A stretch of DNA of 64,000 bases from Ryuthela nishihirai (lineage: Eukaryota > Arthropoda > Arachnida > Araneae > Heptathelidae). Every line of letters begins with the position of its first letter. Position 1 is the stretch's first letter. The DNA is taken from positions 2,356,001 through 2,420,000 of the forward strand of contig JAWZYU010000058.1 in NCBI GenBank assembly GCA_038380435.1, read 5' to 3'. The position numbers were made by a program, and so were the translations under genes. The notes beneath the pieces are model-generated. The model had not been told where the DNA came from. It ran no database searches and was given only the letters and a program-made list of their open reading frames with translations. Below, piece by piece: positions 22,331 through 34,159 of this stretch.

Positions 22331-22335
22331 TTTAA

Positions 22336-23070
22336 ATAGAGTAGAGAAGGTTTGGTTAGAAACAGAAAGAAAACTAAAGTGATGGAAATTGGTGAGGCAG
22401 GCTGGGATTCAGTTAATCTGAAAGGTTGCACTCTTCTGCAGGTGTCAGTTTAATTTTCTTGGAACCTATGTAACAGATACTGGTGATGTGTGGCATGAGA
22501 TTAACAGACGAATAGGGATTGCTGCCGGGACTTTTAAGAATCTATGGAGAGTGTGGAGAAATAGGCGTATACACCTAAAGACTAAAATTAGGCTGTATAA
22601 TAGTTTGGTTCTTTCTAGGGTTAGTATGGTAGTGAAACTTGGACACTTTGTAAACAAGATAACAGGAAACTAGATGCTTTTGATTCCAGATGATTATGCA
22701 GTATCTTGGGTATTAAGTAGTTCAATTTTGTAAGTAATGAAGAGGTTAGACATAGGAGTCGGCAATCTCCTCATAGCAGTATATTGTGCAGAGAGAGTGA
22801 TTCCATTGGTTTGGCCATGTTGCCCATATGGATAATTATAGATTAGTGAATAGGGTTATGAACAGTGTGTCTAAAGGCCTGAGAAAGAGGGGGAGACCTA
22901 GGATGCGGTGGTAGACAATGTCAAGCAGGACCTTGTTAGAATTGGTGTGCAGTGGTGAGATGCAGCAGATATATCTCAGGACAGATATGTTTGGAGAACT
23001 AAATTGCATGGTCTGGTTGGAGAACTAAATTGGAGCCCATGGCTGCTTGAGCATGATGATGATGATGTTA
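22336..23070 (+). mobile_element. RTE copy 7, right part
   Basis: Continues the RTE from the NREKTKVMKIGQ block (about 22360) to the GHVA...RGRPRMRW tail and a GATGATGATGATG end near 23067. Frameshifted at several points; the longest open stretch is 22488-22673. Confidence 0.75.
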
Positions 23071-24840
23071 CATATGAAGAAGTAGATCTGAATCACGAGT
23101 TAAACAATGCAAATTTCTGCCCCTAAAAAATTTACCTTTTTGAACTTTAGACCATAACCAATCATACCTTGAAAACTCACCATCATACTCTATGCTTTTA
23201 ACCTTTTCATCTACATTACTTCAGCACTTGTAGTGCCATCTAATAACATGAGTGATATAAAGTGCAGAAGTAACCTTGTATAGAGTTAGCCATTAACAGG
23301 GTGGGTGGTGTTTCCACCCCCCCACCCCCCACCCCCCAAAAAAAACCAAACCAAACATTTTCAACTCCTTCTGTGAAAGGGGTGTGTGGGAGGGTTACAA
23401 TTGGAAACTCAAAAATACATTGAGGGGAAAAAATAAAAAATAATGAGTTGTCTTGCAGCGGTGAAATTGTTTAGTTATGTATCTAAAAATAATTTGTCAA
23501 AGTTTTTTAAAAAAGTGATCAGGAGTAAATATATTGATGGTTTGCTTTATGACCAAGATTTTTCAAAGAGGTGCAATGTATAACAACTCCATTTATTTCA
23601 AAGCGAGCAAATATTTAGGAAAAATTTTACCAGAACACTTCTGTGCTACATCATGCAAATTGAATTAAAGAAAAACAAATATCTACATAACCATTCGTCC
23701 AATATTGTATAATTATAAAATATTCAAAACTCGTTTTTCTTCTGTGATTTTTATCATGTCTTTTAAAAGTGTTATATTTTTTATATCAAATAAAAATTAT
23801 TTGGTGCTCCACGTAATTTTCGTAATTCATATTTTTGTTTATGTGATTGAGGAAATAATAACGTGTAACTATCACATTTTGAATTATTCATTATTTAAAT
23901 ATACTAAATTATTAAATGATTCTTCAATTATTGTGAAACATTGACAAATTAGAAGTTGTTTTATTGAAATCCTCTTTTACATTTTTCAATTTAAATAAAA
24001 TTAATGGGTGCATATAATTTGTTTTACTTTTCCCGGTATAACATATTACATTTTAAAGATGACTGCAGAACACAGCATAAAATTAATAGTTTAAGGAAAA
24101 ATATTGAGAAAAAGAATAGTAATAGGAAAAATTGCCATTGAATATGTTTTTGAATAAACGTCAATCTCTTTGAAAAAGAAATAAAAGCTGTATAAATGAG
24201 AGTATTGCTTACAAGTGTGAAAAAAGAATATGTTCTTTATCCATGATTTCACGTTTTATCAAGTTTGGTAATCATAATTGATAAGAAACATTAAACTTCA
24301 ACTTCTAAATCATTCTTCTCCTGGAATTATCTATTTCTGTGAACTCATTTCTAGTAATTTTATTACCCAATAATGTTTATATTTTTAAACAATAATAATC
24401 CTTTACCTGCTTATATTTATGGCAACTTTGTCAGAATTATATTTTAAATCTTATCACGCGTTCCCTACTCCTTGCTCAGTAAATGACGAAATACTTAGTT
24501 GAATGGGTTTCAGTTCTAGAATTTTGGGCAGGAAAATCAGTACGAAACTGATCGCTAACACAATGCTCGTAGTTAGTGTCAAATCAGTTCATTATGCTGT
24601 CATTAGATGGCAGCACAAGTAATACCTAATATTTCAAAGATTTTATATTTCAAATAAAAATTAAAGTTTATCAAAACTTACTTTCTATGTCATCATATCA
24701 TCTAGTTGAAGGATCGTTACAAAGTCATATACACTCTAGTTCCATAATACACCATCAAATGAATCCATCCTACTATAGTTTCCTATCAAAGAAAACATAA
24801 CTTGTTTGGAAATTTCAAATACTGGTACTTCCTTACCATT
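23071..24840. other. AT-rich intergenic stretch
   Basis: About 1.8 kb without a recognisable gene. It contains a C-rich run at 23318-23337 and a 79-codon open stretch at 23705-23944 of simple composition. A short block TTAGATGGCA...CAAGTA occurs inverted at about 23235 and 24600, possibly the remains of one element. Confidence 0.45.
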
Positions 24841-25063
24841 TAATACGTTCCGTTTCAATCACTCCGTTCAGTGAACGCAGTAACTTCTTTCCAATGAATA
24901 ATTTCGGAAAATGGCTCGGCGTAACATATTGCTTTCTTAATCTGCTACATATATTACGAAGTGGCACATAGCAAGCAAAAAGGTGTTCGTTTGGCGGAAG
25001 TAACGTTTTTGGCTATTTAACGAGGAGATTGTTTACTTCTCGGTATTTTTATCTTTTCGGCTT
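24841..25063 (-). repeat. Repeat X, part to the left of the P element
   Basis: Read on the minus strand, this continues the repeat whose other half lies at 34277-34790. GAGAAGTAAACAATC, ACTTCCGC and GAACACCTTT match the direct copy at about 39210-39285. The P element therefore entered an existing repeat. Confidence 0.65.
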
Positions 25064-25071
25064 GCTTTCAT
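25064..25071. repeat. 8-bp target-site duplication, left (GCTTTCAT)
   Basis: Identical to 34269-34276. An 8-bp duplication is the length known for P elements. Confidence 0.92.
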
Positions 25072-25180
25072 CATGGAGGTAGGAAGATAAGAGGAGGAGC
25101 CCTAAGCTCCTGAAAATGATGCTTCGGCGACTGCGCGGCAGCCATGTTGTTCTATTCAAAACATTGATCAGTAGCATATC
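25072..25180 (+). repeat. P element left terminal inverted repeat and subterminal repeat
   Basis: CATGGAGGTAGGAAGATAAG then AGGAGGAGCCCTAA; the complement is at 34268-34237. Further complementary blocks GAAAATGATGC and GCAGCCATGTTGTT extend the match. P transposase would cut here. Confidence 0.9.
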
Positions 25181-25244
25181 AGTAGTATAGGTGAGTAACG
25201 AGGTGTTGCGTTATAAAAATTAAATTTTTTTCGACATTTGTATT

Positions 25245-28200
25245 ATGGCAGCCTGTTCCGCTTACGGCTGCACGAATCGACCTTCAAAAAAGATACCAGG
25301 AATTACCTTTCATCGGTAAGTTTGTAATTTGTATAAAAGTTTCAATAATTATATAATGATACAAGCAACTTCGTGTGGAAATTATGCCGCTATGAAATCG
25401 GTTTTATTTCGAGTTACAAACCTCGATTCTTCACCAGATTTTTTTTATTTTCTTAGGATTGTATTCAGTGATAAATATCAAAATGTACTTCTTATACTAG
25501 CAACAGCAATATATTTATAAATAAGCACAAATTCAGGGGTGTAGCTACCTCTAAAAATGGGAGTGTTATCACACTAGAGAAATTTTTTTCCCTTTTATAA
25601 GTTTAGAGGTGTGTTAGAAATTTTACAAATTTATTTCAAACTGAATTCTATGGTTTACTGTTCGATACTGTTTTTTTTTTTTCAAAATAAATTTCTTGAA
25701 AAGATGCTTTATTTTTTGCACAGTAAACTAAAATGCACTCTCAGCTGATGACCAATGCATAGAAATTATCTTTTATTTCAGCTTTCCATTAAATAAAGAG
25801 AGACGAGAAGCATGGGTGAAAGCTGTAAGAAGAGAACATTGGGAACCATCAAAATGTAGTACATTGTGTTCTGCACATTTTACAGAAGATCAAATTGACA
25901 GAACATCTCTGTGCTATGTTCGATTAAGGGATACTGCAATACCCAATATATTCAAGTCATTCCCAAGTTACCTTCAAAATGTAAGTATTTTTTTTAACTG
26001 CACTAATTGTTTGAATGTAGAAGATATATTAATGGATTTATACAATGAGAGCAAAATACTTTTGAACAATCTCACATTCCTTAATCCATTATATACCTTT
26101 TGTTATTTACCAAATTCCTAAGGTATATTAATTCAACATATGAAATTCAAAAACTACCCTACAGAATATGCTGATTCAGCATTCTTCTGAACATTCCAAT
26201 ACACAAACTTGTACATTTGCTGTTCTACTATTTCTCTTTTTTATAAATTGGATATAAACATTATAGATAACAGGTGATGACACACTTTGTCTCTAGAAGA
26301 TGTTAAGTTCCTCATCTATCAAAAAATATCTGGGATAGATGGAATTGTACCTTTATCCATTATCAGAAATATTAGAAAATCTTAAACAAACTAAGCACAA
26401 AGTTTTAAAATTGTCTTGTAATATGTGCAGTTTCATTTATTTTCCCATGCTTTTTGTTATAAAATAAAATTTTATTTGCCAAGTCACCACAAGCACGTCA
26501 CGTCTAATGCACACTTCGGATTCGATTTGACTGACCGTGTCTGGCAGGCATCGTTAGCACTGCCCTTCGCCATTGAGTCACGAAAGAACTCGCTGAAATT
26601 CACATAATCATGTTGAAAGCTTATGTGGTAAACACATAAACTTTACGATTTTGTTAGGCACATTATCAGCTTCCAGGGCCGCATGTGGCCTGCAGGTTGG
26701 ACATGCCTGAATTAGAGGAAGTGAGACCTTTGTTGTCTTGCTCATGATGACAAAAATAACCTTTTGCACATTTCCAGTGAAAGGTTTTGAGAATAGTAGT
26801 TATCTTCAATTGTGGGAATATAAATAGTAATGCAGAGTGGCCATTAAGTGGTTAATTATATCCAAGACCACATGTCAATACTTAAAGCAGTGGTGCCCAA
26901 CCTTTAGTCTATCTTCAGTATACCTGTTGACTTTCAAGTCAATAAATCAAGAAAAAGTTTTGTTTAAATGAATTTTGTGAAAATACAATATTTTTTTTCC
27001 AGTAAATATATGTTAACAGCAGGTTGTAGTTATTAATGTTATAGAAATATTTTCAATTTTCTAGATATTTCTCCATCTACTTACACAATTATAAACCCAG
27101 AAACCACCACTATCTTTGGCCATTACCAATTAAATATAATCTTATCATATTACAATATAATTTCCTTGACTCTTATATATATACATATATCTAGCATTTA
27201 TGGTTTTAAACAAGAAATCTAGAAGTAGGATGGGATAAGTGGGGGCATGAAATTTTATGGTGGACCACAGACAATGATTGACTGTGTATGTGGTGTCATA
27301 TTTTTTGCCCCAGGTTTCAGAATTCATAGTTCCAACACTATAGGAGTACAGGCAGGGCTGGACTTTGAACTTCTGAGACCCTAAGCTATACACGCCATCA
27401 TATACGAGTGGTTAGCATGCTTGGCTGCTGATCTAAAGGACCTAGGTTCAAATCCTGGGTAAGGCATGGATGTTTATGTTGTTTTCCTGTTGATGTCCTG
27501 CCATCCTCACAGACCTTCTACTATGGCATATAAACTGACAGGCTCCTGTCAGACCTCTGTGGCAAGCAGCTGTGTGAGGGGGGTATTTATTATTTTTATT
27601 TAAGATATACAAATTTAAGAGGCCTGGAAAATTCAAAAGTTGAAATATATATTCATTTATTCTGATTGAAAGGAGCAGTAAAAATTTAACAGGAAATTGA
27701 TGTGAGAACATTATTCCTGCAGTGCTAAGTTATGGTGAAGAATGTTTGCACAATAGAGTAAATATATATTTACTCTATTGTAGTAATATATATTTACTCT
27801 AATTTTTTCTAACAGTAAAACGTGAAATGTATTTCTTTGAGGCCCCTCATATTGCAAAACACTAAATTGTAGTTTGGTTAGCTTAGGCGTAAGTCCAGCC
27901 CTGAATACAAGAATGTAATAAGCTAAAGAAATCTTCATATTGTATTCACAGTTTCCAAATAACTCGGGATTAGACATAATATTGCAAATCACATTGCTCA
28001 TTTAAATTAAAACAAGTGTACAATTGGAAAGAAATTTTGTGAAGCTTGGAAAAGCCATTTTCTGTCATATGGAGTTTAAGGCTGGCCATCCCATGTAGGA
28101 GATACATACCATGTGTATGTTGAGTAACATACTAGATGGCCTTATCAGAAGGAAATCAATGTAAAACAACCCAACTGTTCATTTTTAACCATTTTGAAAT

Positions 28201-30952
28201 AAAAGTTTAAATTCTTGGAATTCTGTATTTCACTTTTGGATTACTTTTGATTTCTAAAAAAAATGGAATAAGAAATATTTTGCTAAAGCTCAGAATCATG
28301 TTTCTAGGGGAAGAACGAAAAAATAAATTTAGAAATTAACAGTGGTTGCCAAAATATTAAGGGTATAACACTTTAGTCCTTTCAGTTAGTATATAAATTA
28401 AAGCACCTCCTGGGTTAAGGGTTAGGTGAATTTTGTATTTTCTATGTGCTTAGCTGTTGAAATGCTGATTTGCTCATATAATAACAAAAAACATGATATA
28501 GTATAATGAAGGCCTTCTGATAAACCCATATTTTATTTGCAGGTTAAAAAACAGAGAAAACTTCCAGCAGATCGTAGTAAAAGTTCAACAACTGTAGATC
28601 TTAATTTAAGCACAGATAGCTGCAGTGAAGTAGCAAATTCATCTGTTTGCTCTGAAATCATATGCCAGTCACCTAGCAAAGAGGAACTTAAGAGACGATT
28701 GGATGAATCTGAGAAAATTAATGAAAGATGTGTTAAAAAAATCAGGCTACTTCAGCAAACAAAACGCAGAAACAAGAAGAAAATTAAAAACCTGAAGTTA
28801 GTTCTGAAAGATATTGAGAAAAAAAAACTTATGGAGGAAGACACATTAGAGATTTTAAGCAAAGCATCAGGTCCTAATCAAGAATTGCTGGCTCGTCAGC
28901 TTGCAAAAGCTCAGGACAGAAAGCAATCCAAAAAATATTCTGCTGAATTAAGAGCATTTGCACTCACACTTAATTTTTACTCACCGAGGGCTTATTGTTA
29001 TGTGAGAAACACTTTTAATTCTTGCCTTCCTCATCCTAGAACCATTTCAAAATGGTACAAACATGTTGATGCTGCACCAGGCTTCACTTCTGAAGCCTTT
29101 GCAGCTTTAACAAATGTAGTCATCAGTAGTCAATATCCTCTGGTGTTTTCTTTAATGATAGATGAAATGGCAATTCGTCAGCATGTTGAATATGATGGAC
29201 ATGTGTTTCATGGCTACATTAGTGTAGGATCAGAATTGGATGATGACTCTCTTCCAATAGCCAAGGAAGCATTGGTTTTCATGGTTGTTTGCATAAACAG
29301 CAGATGGAAAGTACCAGTAGGATATTTTCTTATTGATGGTATGACATCAGTACAAAGAGCAAATCTTGTGAAGCAATGTCTGAATTTGCTGCATGCAGCA
29401 AAGATAAAAATAGCTTCTCTCACCTTTGATGGATTAGCAGCAAATCTAAGCATGGCCAAACATTTAGGCTGCTCACTCGATCCAAAAGCATTAAATACAA
29501 CCTTCACAAATTTGGATACTGGAGAAACAATATCAGTTTTCTTGAATCCTTGCCATATGCTTAAGTTGGTAAGGAATACTTTGGCAGAGAAAAAAGTAAT
29601 AGTTGATCCGGATAACAATTTTATCGAATGGAAGTATATATCAGCCCTTCATGAACTGCAAGAAGGTGAAGGCTTGAATCTAGGAAATAAGTTAAAAGCT
29701 GCTCACATACAATTTTGGAAACAAAAAATGAAAGTAAGGTTGGCTACTCAACTTTTAAGCAAATCTGTGGCAGATGCAATAGAATTCTGCAATGTAGAAT
29801 TAAAATTACCACAATTTAGAGGATCTGAAGCCACTGTTGCATTCATCAGAATAATCAACAACTTGTTTGACATTCTAAACTCTAGGAATGTCAAACAATA
29901 TGGCTTAAAAAAAGGCATTGTGCAAAAGCAATTATGAAAGTGTATTTAATTTGCTTAGTGTCATTGAAATTTATATAACATCTCTGCAAGTGAGCAGAAA
30001 TGGTGATAAAATTTTATCATCCAATAGGAAAACTGGTTTCTTAGGATTTCTTGTTTGTATTCAAAGTTTGAAAACTATGTTCCAGTCTCTAGTACTAACA
30101 GAACATCCAGTCTTGGCTTACTTGCCTTTGTACAAGATAAGTCAAGATCACATTGAATTATTTTTCCAAGCTGTTAGATTTCATGGTGGATGTAATAACA
30201 ATCCAACAGCCAGACAATTTAGGGCTGCCTACAAAAAGTTGCTCATCAAATCAGAGATTACAAATTCAATATCTGGTAATTGTGTGCCTCTTGATGAGTT
30301 AAGTATATTAAATGTTACTAGTACACAATCATCAGAAAGTATCATTAATTCATCATCTAATGGATATCAGGCAATTTATTGTGATAGTGGTAACAATTTT
30401 GATGATAAAGATGATTTTAATGGTCATGATTATTTATTTAACGCTAGTTCATTAAGTCAGTGTGCTGAACATATTGTGTATTATATAGCTGGCTATATTG
30501 TTAGGAAACTGTCTTTAAAATTAAAATGTGAAATATGTATAGAAGCACTTCAGGCAACAACGCCATATTTTAGACAGTCATTAGTAAGCTACAAGAGTAA
30601 TGGTGGCTTAATTCACCTCTCCAAAGATGTATTTTTGATATGTAAAAAGAGTGAATCTGCTTTTCGTAAAAATGTCAATTTAAGTGGAGGAAAACACTTA
30701 AGCACAAAATATGGTATGTTATATACATCAAATCAGGTTTTAGAAGCAGTTGCAGGCCAAAATCTTTTTACCTCCTTGGATTTTCATATGCATGACACGT
30801 CTCCACTGGAAAATCATTATATTCATTTAATCCGTGCTGTAGTACAAAATTATTTGCATATTAGATATATGTACTGGGCCAAAAGTGTTGTAAACAACTC
30901 AAATTCAATGAGACAACTGTACACAAAGATGATATTATTTAAAGGTCAATAG
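25245..30952 (+). CDS. THAP / P-element transposase gene, three exons, one frameshift
   Basis: Exons 25245-25315, 25782-25980 and 28543-30952, both introns GT-AG; about 892 codons, close to THAP9 and P transposases. Residues 1-90 are a THAP zinc finger (Cys4, Cys9, the C-x2-H in STLCSAHF, and an AVPTIF-like TAIPNIF). Residues about 125-190 form a coiled coil, followed by the P-type HTH (FALTLNFYSPRAY...HPRTISKWY). The RNase H-like catalytic domain shows Asp at IDEMAIRQ (about 297), Asp at TFDGLAANL (about 386) and Glu at SQDHIELFF (about 628), with the expected intervening insert (HMLKLVRNTL). NNNPTARQFRAAYKKLL is a strong family signature. The start has a clean ATG just upstream of the first Cys. 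One extra A in a seven-A run (29907-29913) shifts the frame near residue 546; everything else is open. The protein would bind the element ends and catalyse excision and insertion in the nucleus. Confidence 0.9.
27353..27903. mobile_element. hAT-like MITE with nested SINE-B
   Basis: Terminal inverted repeats CAGGGCTGGACTT and AAGTCCAGCCCTG. Flanking 8-mers AGTACAGG and AATACAAG match at 6 of 8 positions, as expected for an aged hAT target duplication. No transposase inside. Confidence 0.6.
27393..27600 (+). mobile_element. SINE-B copy 3, in P-element intron 2
   Basis: tRNA-like head (GAGTGGTTAGCATGCTTGGC, GTTCAAATCC), body with CCTGCCATCCTCACAGACC and the GACAGGCTCCTGTCAG hairpin, and the GCAGCTG...GAGGGGGGTATTTATT tail. 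About 208 bp, nearly complete. Confidence 0.85.
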
Positions 30953-31749
30953 AACTAGATAAAAGTTTTTTTTTTTATCTTTTATGTACTTGTTTTTGAG
31001 TCATTGTGTTATTCATGTTTTCAAACTGGTTTTCAGACCTATGTAATAGCATTACTTGATAATCCTCATACAGTGCCTTACCTAAATATTAGAGAATTAA
31101 AATATCTTACCTAAAAGATCAATAACTTCTACAGTATGCATTTAATAAAAAAAATGCTTGTATTATCAAAGTTAAAAAGAATTCTTAATGAAAATATCAT
31201 CACACAAACTTTTAAAATATATATTTTGTTAATTAAATAATATTTTCCAAAATATTTATTTTGTGAGGTAAATTTTTATGATGCATTACTGTGTTTAATA
31301 TTCCAACTTCCATAACTTTAAACACTAAATTAATATTGTTGAAAAAACAGGTTAAATTATGATCTTTAATTTTCCAACAGTTGCATTTTTTCATTAAAAG
31401 AATATTTTAGAAGTTATAGAGCTTTGAAGTTAGATTGATATAACAATGTATTAATGTATTATATACCCAAGCTGAAAATGTGGAGAATCATATTTATAAA
31501 CTAATTTATATAGTGTTAATATTGATATCTTTCAAAAACTGTGTGATATGTTTAAACATTTGTAAGTCATTATGAATTTGGCTACTATTATTGCAAATTG
31601 GTTAACTGTTGTATTTTTACTTAAAACCCAACTAACCAACTCAGATTTTCAAATGAGTTAATAAAATGACTTGTATTGAATGTATTTCTATCAATCCAAA
31701 GTGAATTCACAGTATTCCCTGTTAAGATAGACATCAAACATTAATTAAT
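30953..31749 (+). other. 3' non-coding DNA of the P element
   Basis: AT-rich, no gene. TTTAATAAA occurs at about 31141 and could serve as a poly(A) signal for the transposase transcript. Confidence 0.45.
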
Positions 31750-31938
31750 AGATTCTGAAAAAAATTCATTGCCGACACAGTGGGTATTGAACCCGCATCT
31801 CTCCAGATTCGTGTCAAAGTGTGCTACCATTGTACCACGCGTCAGATGTGTGGTATGATGGTAGTGCGCTCTGGCATGAATCTGGAGACATGCGGGTTCA
31901 ATACCCACCGTGTCGGCAATGAATGTTTTTCAGAATCT
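31750..31938. repeat. tRNA-like palindrome
   Basis: Two inverted arms of about 89 bp (31750-31838 and 31850-31938) match at roughly nine in ten bases. Each arm carries a B-box-like GGGTTCAATACCCAC, and the right arm also has an A-box-like TGATGGTAGTGCGC, so each arm looks like the end of a tRNA-derived element. No coding content. Confidence 0.75.
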
Positions 31939-32164
31939 GTATTTCTATAAAATTTAGGACTATATATTTCAGTACATTCATTTCATCCAATGTTTTTCTG
32001 AAAATTGGTGATCTTTTAAATTAACAAATCTAGTTGCTAATTGGTTATGTTTGAAAATTTTTAATGTAACTTAAAAAATTTAAAAATACTGGGATATACA
32101 GAAGTTATATGATAACTTTAGCGTGGCCTCAAGCGGCTATGGATTATCAAGGTCAGACCAGTGT

Positions 32165-32310
32165 TAAAATAAATCAAAATTTTTAAGTTTATCCTTCAAA
32201 CCATATTCATGTTAAAAGGTTTTAGGGGAAAACTCAGAAGCTTTCAGGAGCAATGACAGTGCTCCTTCAGTGAGGTGACAGTATGTGGTGACTACTTTAG
32301 TCACATAAGG
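32165..32310 (-). repeat. Penelope-like 3' region, inverted partner 1
   Basis: The minus strand matches the 3' region of the element at 22.2-22.3 kb (AGTTTGAAGGATAAACTT in complement, the GGAGCACTG hairpin part, AAGCTTCTGAG). Confidence 0.7.
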
Positions 32311-32339
32311 TATTCTCATAGTGTCCATCTTCATTCACC

Positions 32340-32482
32340 TTTTCACATAGTGGTACTTCACTGAACAAGGAGCACTGTCCTTGCTCTGAAAAGCTTCCGA
32401 GTATTCTCCTAAAACCTCAAACATGCAATTAGTTTGAAGCAAAAACTTAAAAAATTTATTGCTCAATGACAAAGAATTTTAA
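32340..32482 (+). repeat. Penelope-like 3' region, inverted partner 2
   Basis: The plus strand matches the same 3' region: CACTGAACAAGGAGCACTG, GCTCTGAAAAGCTTCCGAG, TTTGAAGCAAAAACTT and ATTGCTCAATGACA. It is separated from partner 1 by about 30 bp, giving a head-to-head inverted pair. Confidence 0.7.
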
Positions 32483-32614
32483 TTTATGTTAGTTTCTGAG
32501 CTAGGTCTTTTCAATTGTGTATTTAAAGAATGTTATTTAGTCCTCCAAATATCATTTGGCCACTGCAGATTAATTTTAATGAGGTTAGTTTGAAACTTCC
32601 AACTCATTGTAATC

Positions 32615-32880
32615 TAAAGTTTGTATGTGGGCAACATAGCTGAACAAATGACCAATCTCTTGTACACTGCTGCTCTAAGGGATTTCTGCCTAGCATCATC
32701 TTTGCTTAGTTCAAACTAACTGATACCCAAGATACTGTGTTATAAGCATGTAGAATCAAGGGCATCAAGTGTCAGTTTACCTTGCTTAAAGAGGGTCCAG
32801 GTTTCACTAACATAGCAAATTTTTAGAAAGGACCAAACTATTATGTAACCTAATTTTAGTCTGTAATCTTGCAATTAAAC
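32615..32880 (-). mobile_element. RTE fragment, decayed
   Basis: The minus strand resembles the RTE C-terminal coding region: AATAGTTTGGTCCTTTCTA, GTGAAACCTGGACCCT, TTGATGCC and CAGTATCTTGGGTATCA in the RTE order. Too damaged to code. Confidence 0.6.
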
Positions 32881-34159
32881 TACAGTTGTAATAATAATTG
32901 ATTTTGTTCAACTTAGTAAGACTTGAATCAATAACATCTTAGTTACATACCATGTGCTCTAGCAACTGATCTGTTGGCACCCAAATTAATCATAAGTCAG
33001 AAAAAATCAAATAGCTGCCATATTTGTTTTTTGATAAATTTCTTATTTGAGAGTATGAGGACTGTTTGATTGTTGAGAATCTTCATTTAAGGTATGAGGT
33101 GTAATTTAATATATAAAAAGTAATAAAGTATGCAAATTTCAAATTCAGAACCCACTGTACATAAATGTATTTACTGTTTATGAAAGCATTTTCTTTGGAT
33201 TGATATTTAATGAGATACTTTATGTGAGAAAATGAAGTTTTTTTTCCTCAAGTGACTTTTGTGTCTAAAAAACCTACCTGTATATATTTTTGTTTAATAA
33301 TAAAAAATTTTGTTCATTATTAAAGTATATATGATATTTCAGTATTAATTGTAACATAAAATAGATATTAGTATTAAAGGTATTTCCATTTCAATCTGGA
33401 ATTGCAGAATATAGTCCTTTCAAATCCAATAGAGAAAATGGTCTGATTATTTATATTCTAAATAAGATTTATATTTAAATTGACTACTTTTATTTTAATG
33501 TAGTTTTGGATTTTTTTTTATTTAAAACAGTTTATGAATAAGGCTTTTAAGGTGACAAATTTTTGAATAACATAATTGTCATAATAGTGGGTGTCATAAC
33601 TTATTAAAATTTTTTTGGAGTTGAATCATTAATATTGTGAGAAATCACAGGAAAGCATTTTAATGTAGGGGTGTTATACATGATTTATCCACCAAAGTTT
33701 AAAGTGTTTTTGAAATCAACCATTTTGGCTCCTACACTATTGGCTTTATTTAGTTTTGTTATGCAAATTTTTTTTTATTTTTGTGGAATGAGAATTTTTT
33801 TAACGTAAAACAGCTATTTTCTGAATCTTACAAATATGATTTTTTGCAGTTTAAATGCTGTTATTGCATGTAATGTTTAGTGTTTTATCCATAAAATGTT
33901 TTGTGCTATTATCAGTGCAGTATAAATAAACTTTCAAAATCTGGTAATTGTTTGCTATTGTCGTATTCAACGAAATACATAAATAGTTCTGCTATACAGT
34001 AATTCTATATGGAAATATTCATTGCATTAAAAAAAGCAATATAAATTCCAAATAGCTTAAATGGGCTTTCTCCTAGTCGTAAAAAAATAATCTTCCCGTA
34101 TATAACGCACAGTAAAACTGAGTATGGCACGTGAAAAGTAGGCTTGATTGCAGCGGCAG
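32881..34159 (+). other. P element 3' non-coding DNA
   Basis: AT-rich, with no gene or further repeat I can name. Confidence 0.45.

Larger units (their letters stand above)
20651..22335 (+). mobile_element. Penelope-like element copy 1, inside RTE copy 7
   Basis: Reverse transcriptase followed by a GIY-YIG endonuclease and a 3' region with a GGAGC/GCTCC hairpin. The 5' part of the RT is missing. RTE sequence continues on both sides (breakpoints about 20651 and 22336, with about 20 bp of RTE not present), so the element was inserted there. The same 3' region is found at 14.5 kb and, in two decayed inverted copies, at 32.2-32.5 kb. Confidence 0.9.
25981..28542 (+). other. Intron 2 of the P transposase gene, with nested repeats
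   Basis: GTAAGT donor and TTTTATTTGCAG acceptor; 2,562 bp. It contains a possible hAT end at about 26680-26712 (GGTTGGACATGCCTG), another at about 26888 (CAGTGGTGCCCAACC), a MITE at 27353-27903 with a SINE-B in it, and a short palindrome AATAGAGTAAATATATATTT near 27752. No other coding sequence is seen. Confidence 0.8.

Noticed and set aside
29214..29618. 134-codon minus-strand frame in the P transposase exon
   Set aside because: Antisense to conserved transposase motifs and without any domain of its own.
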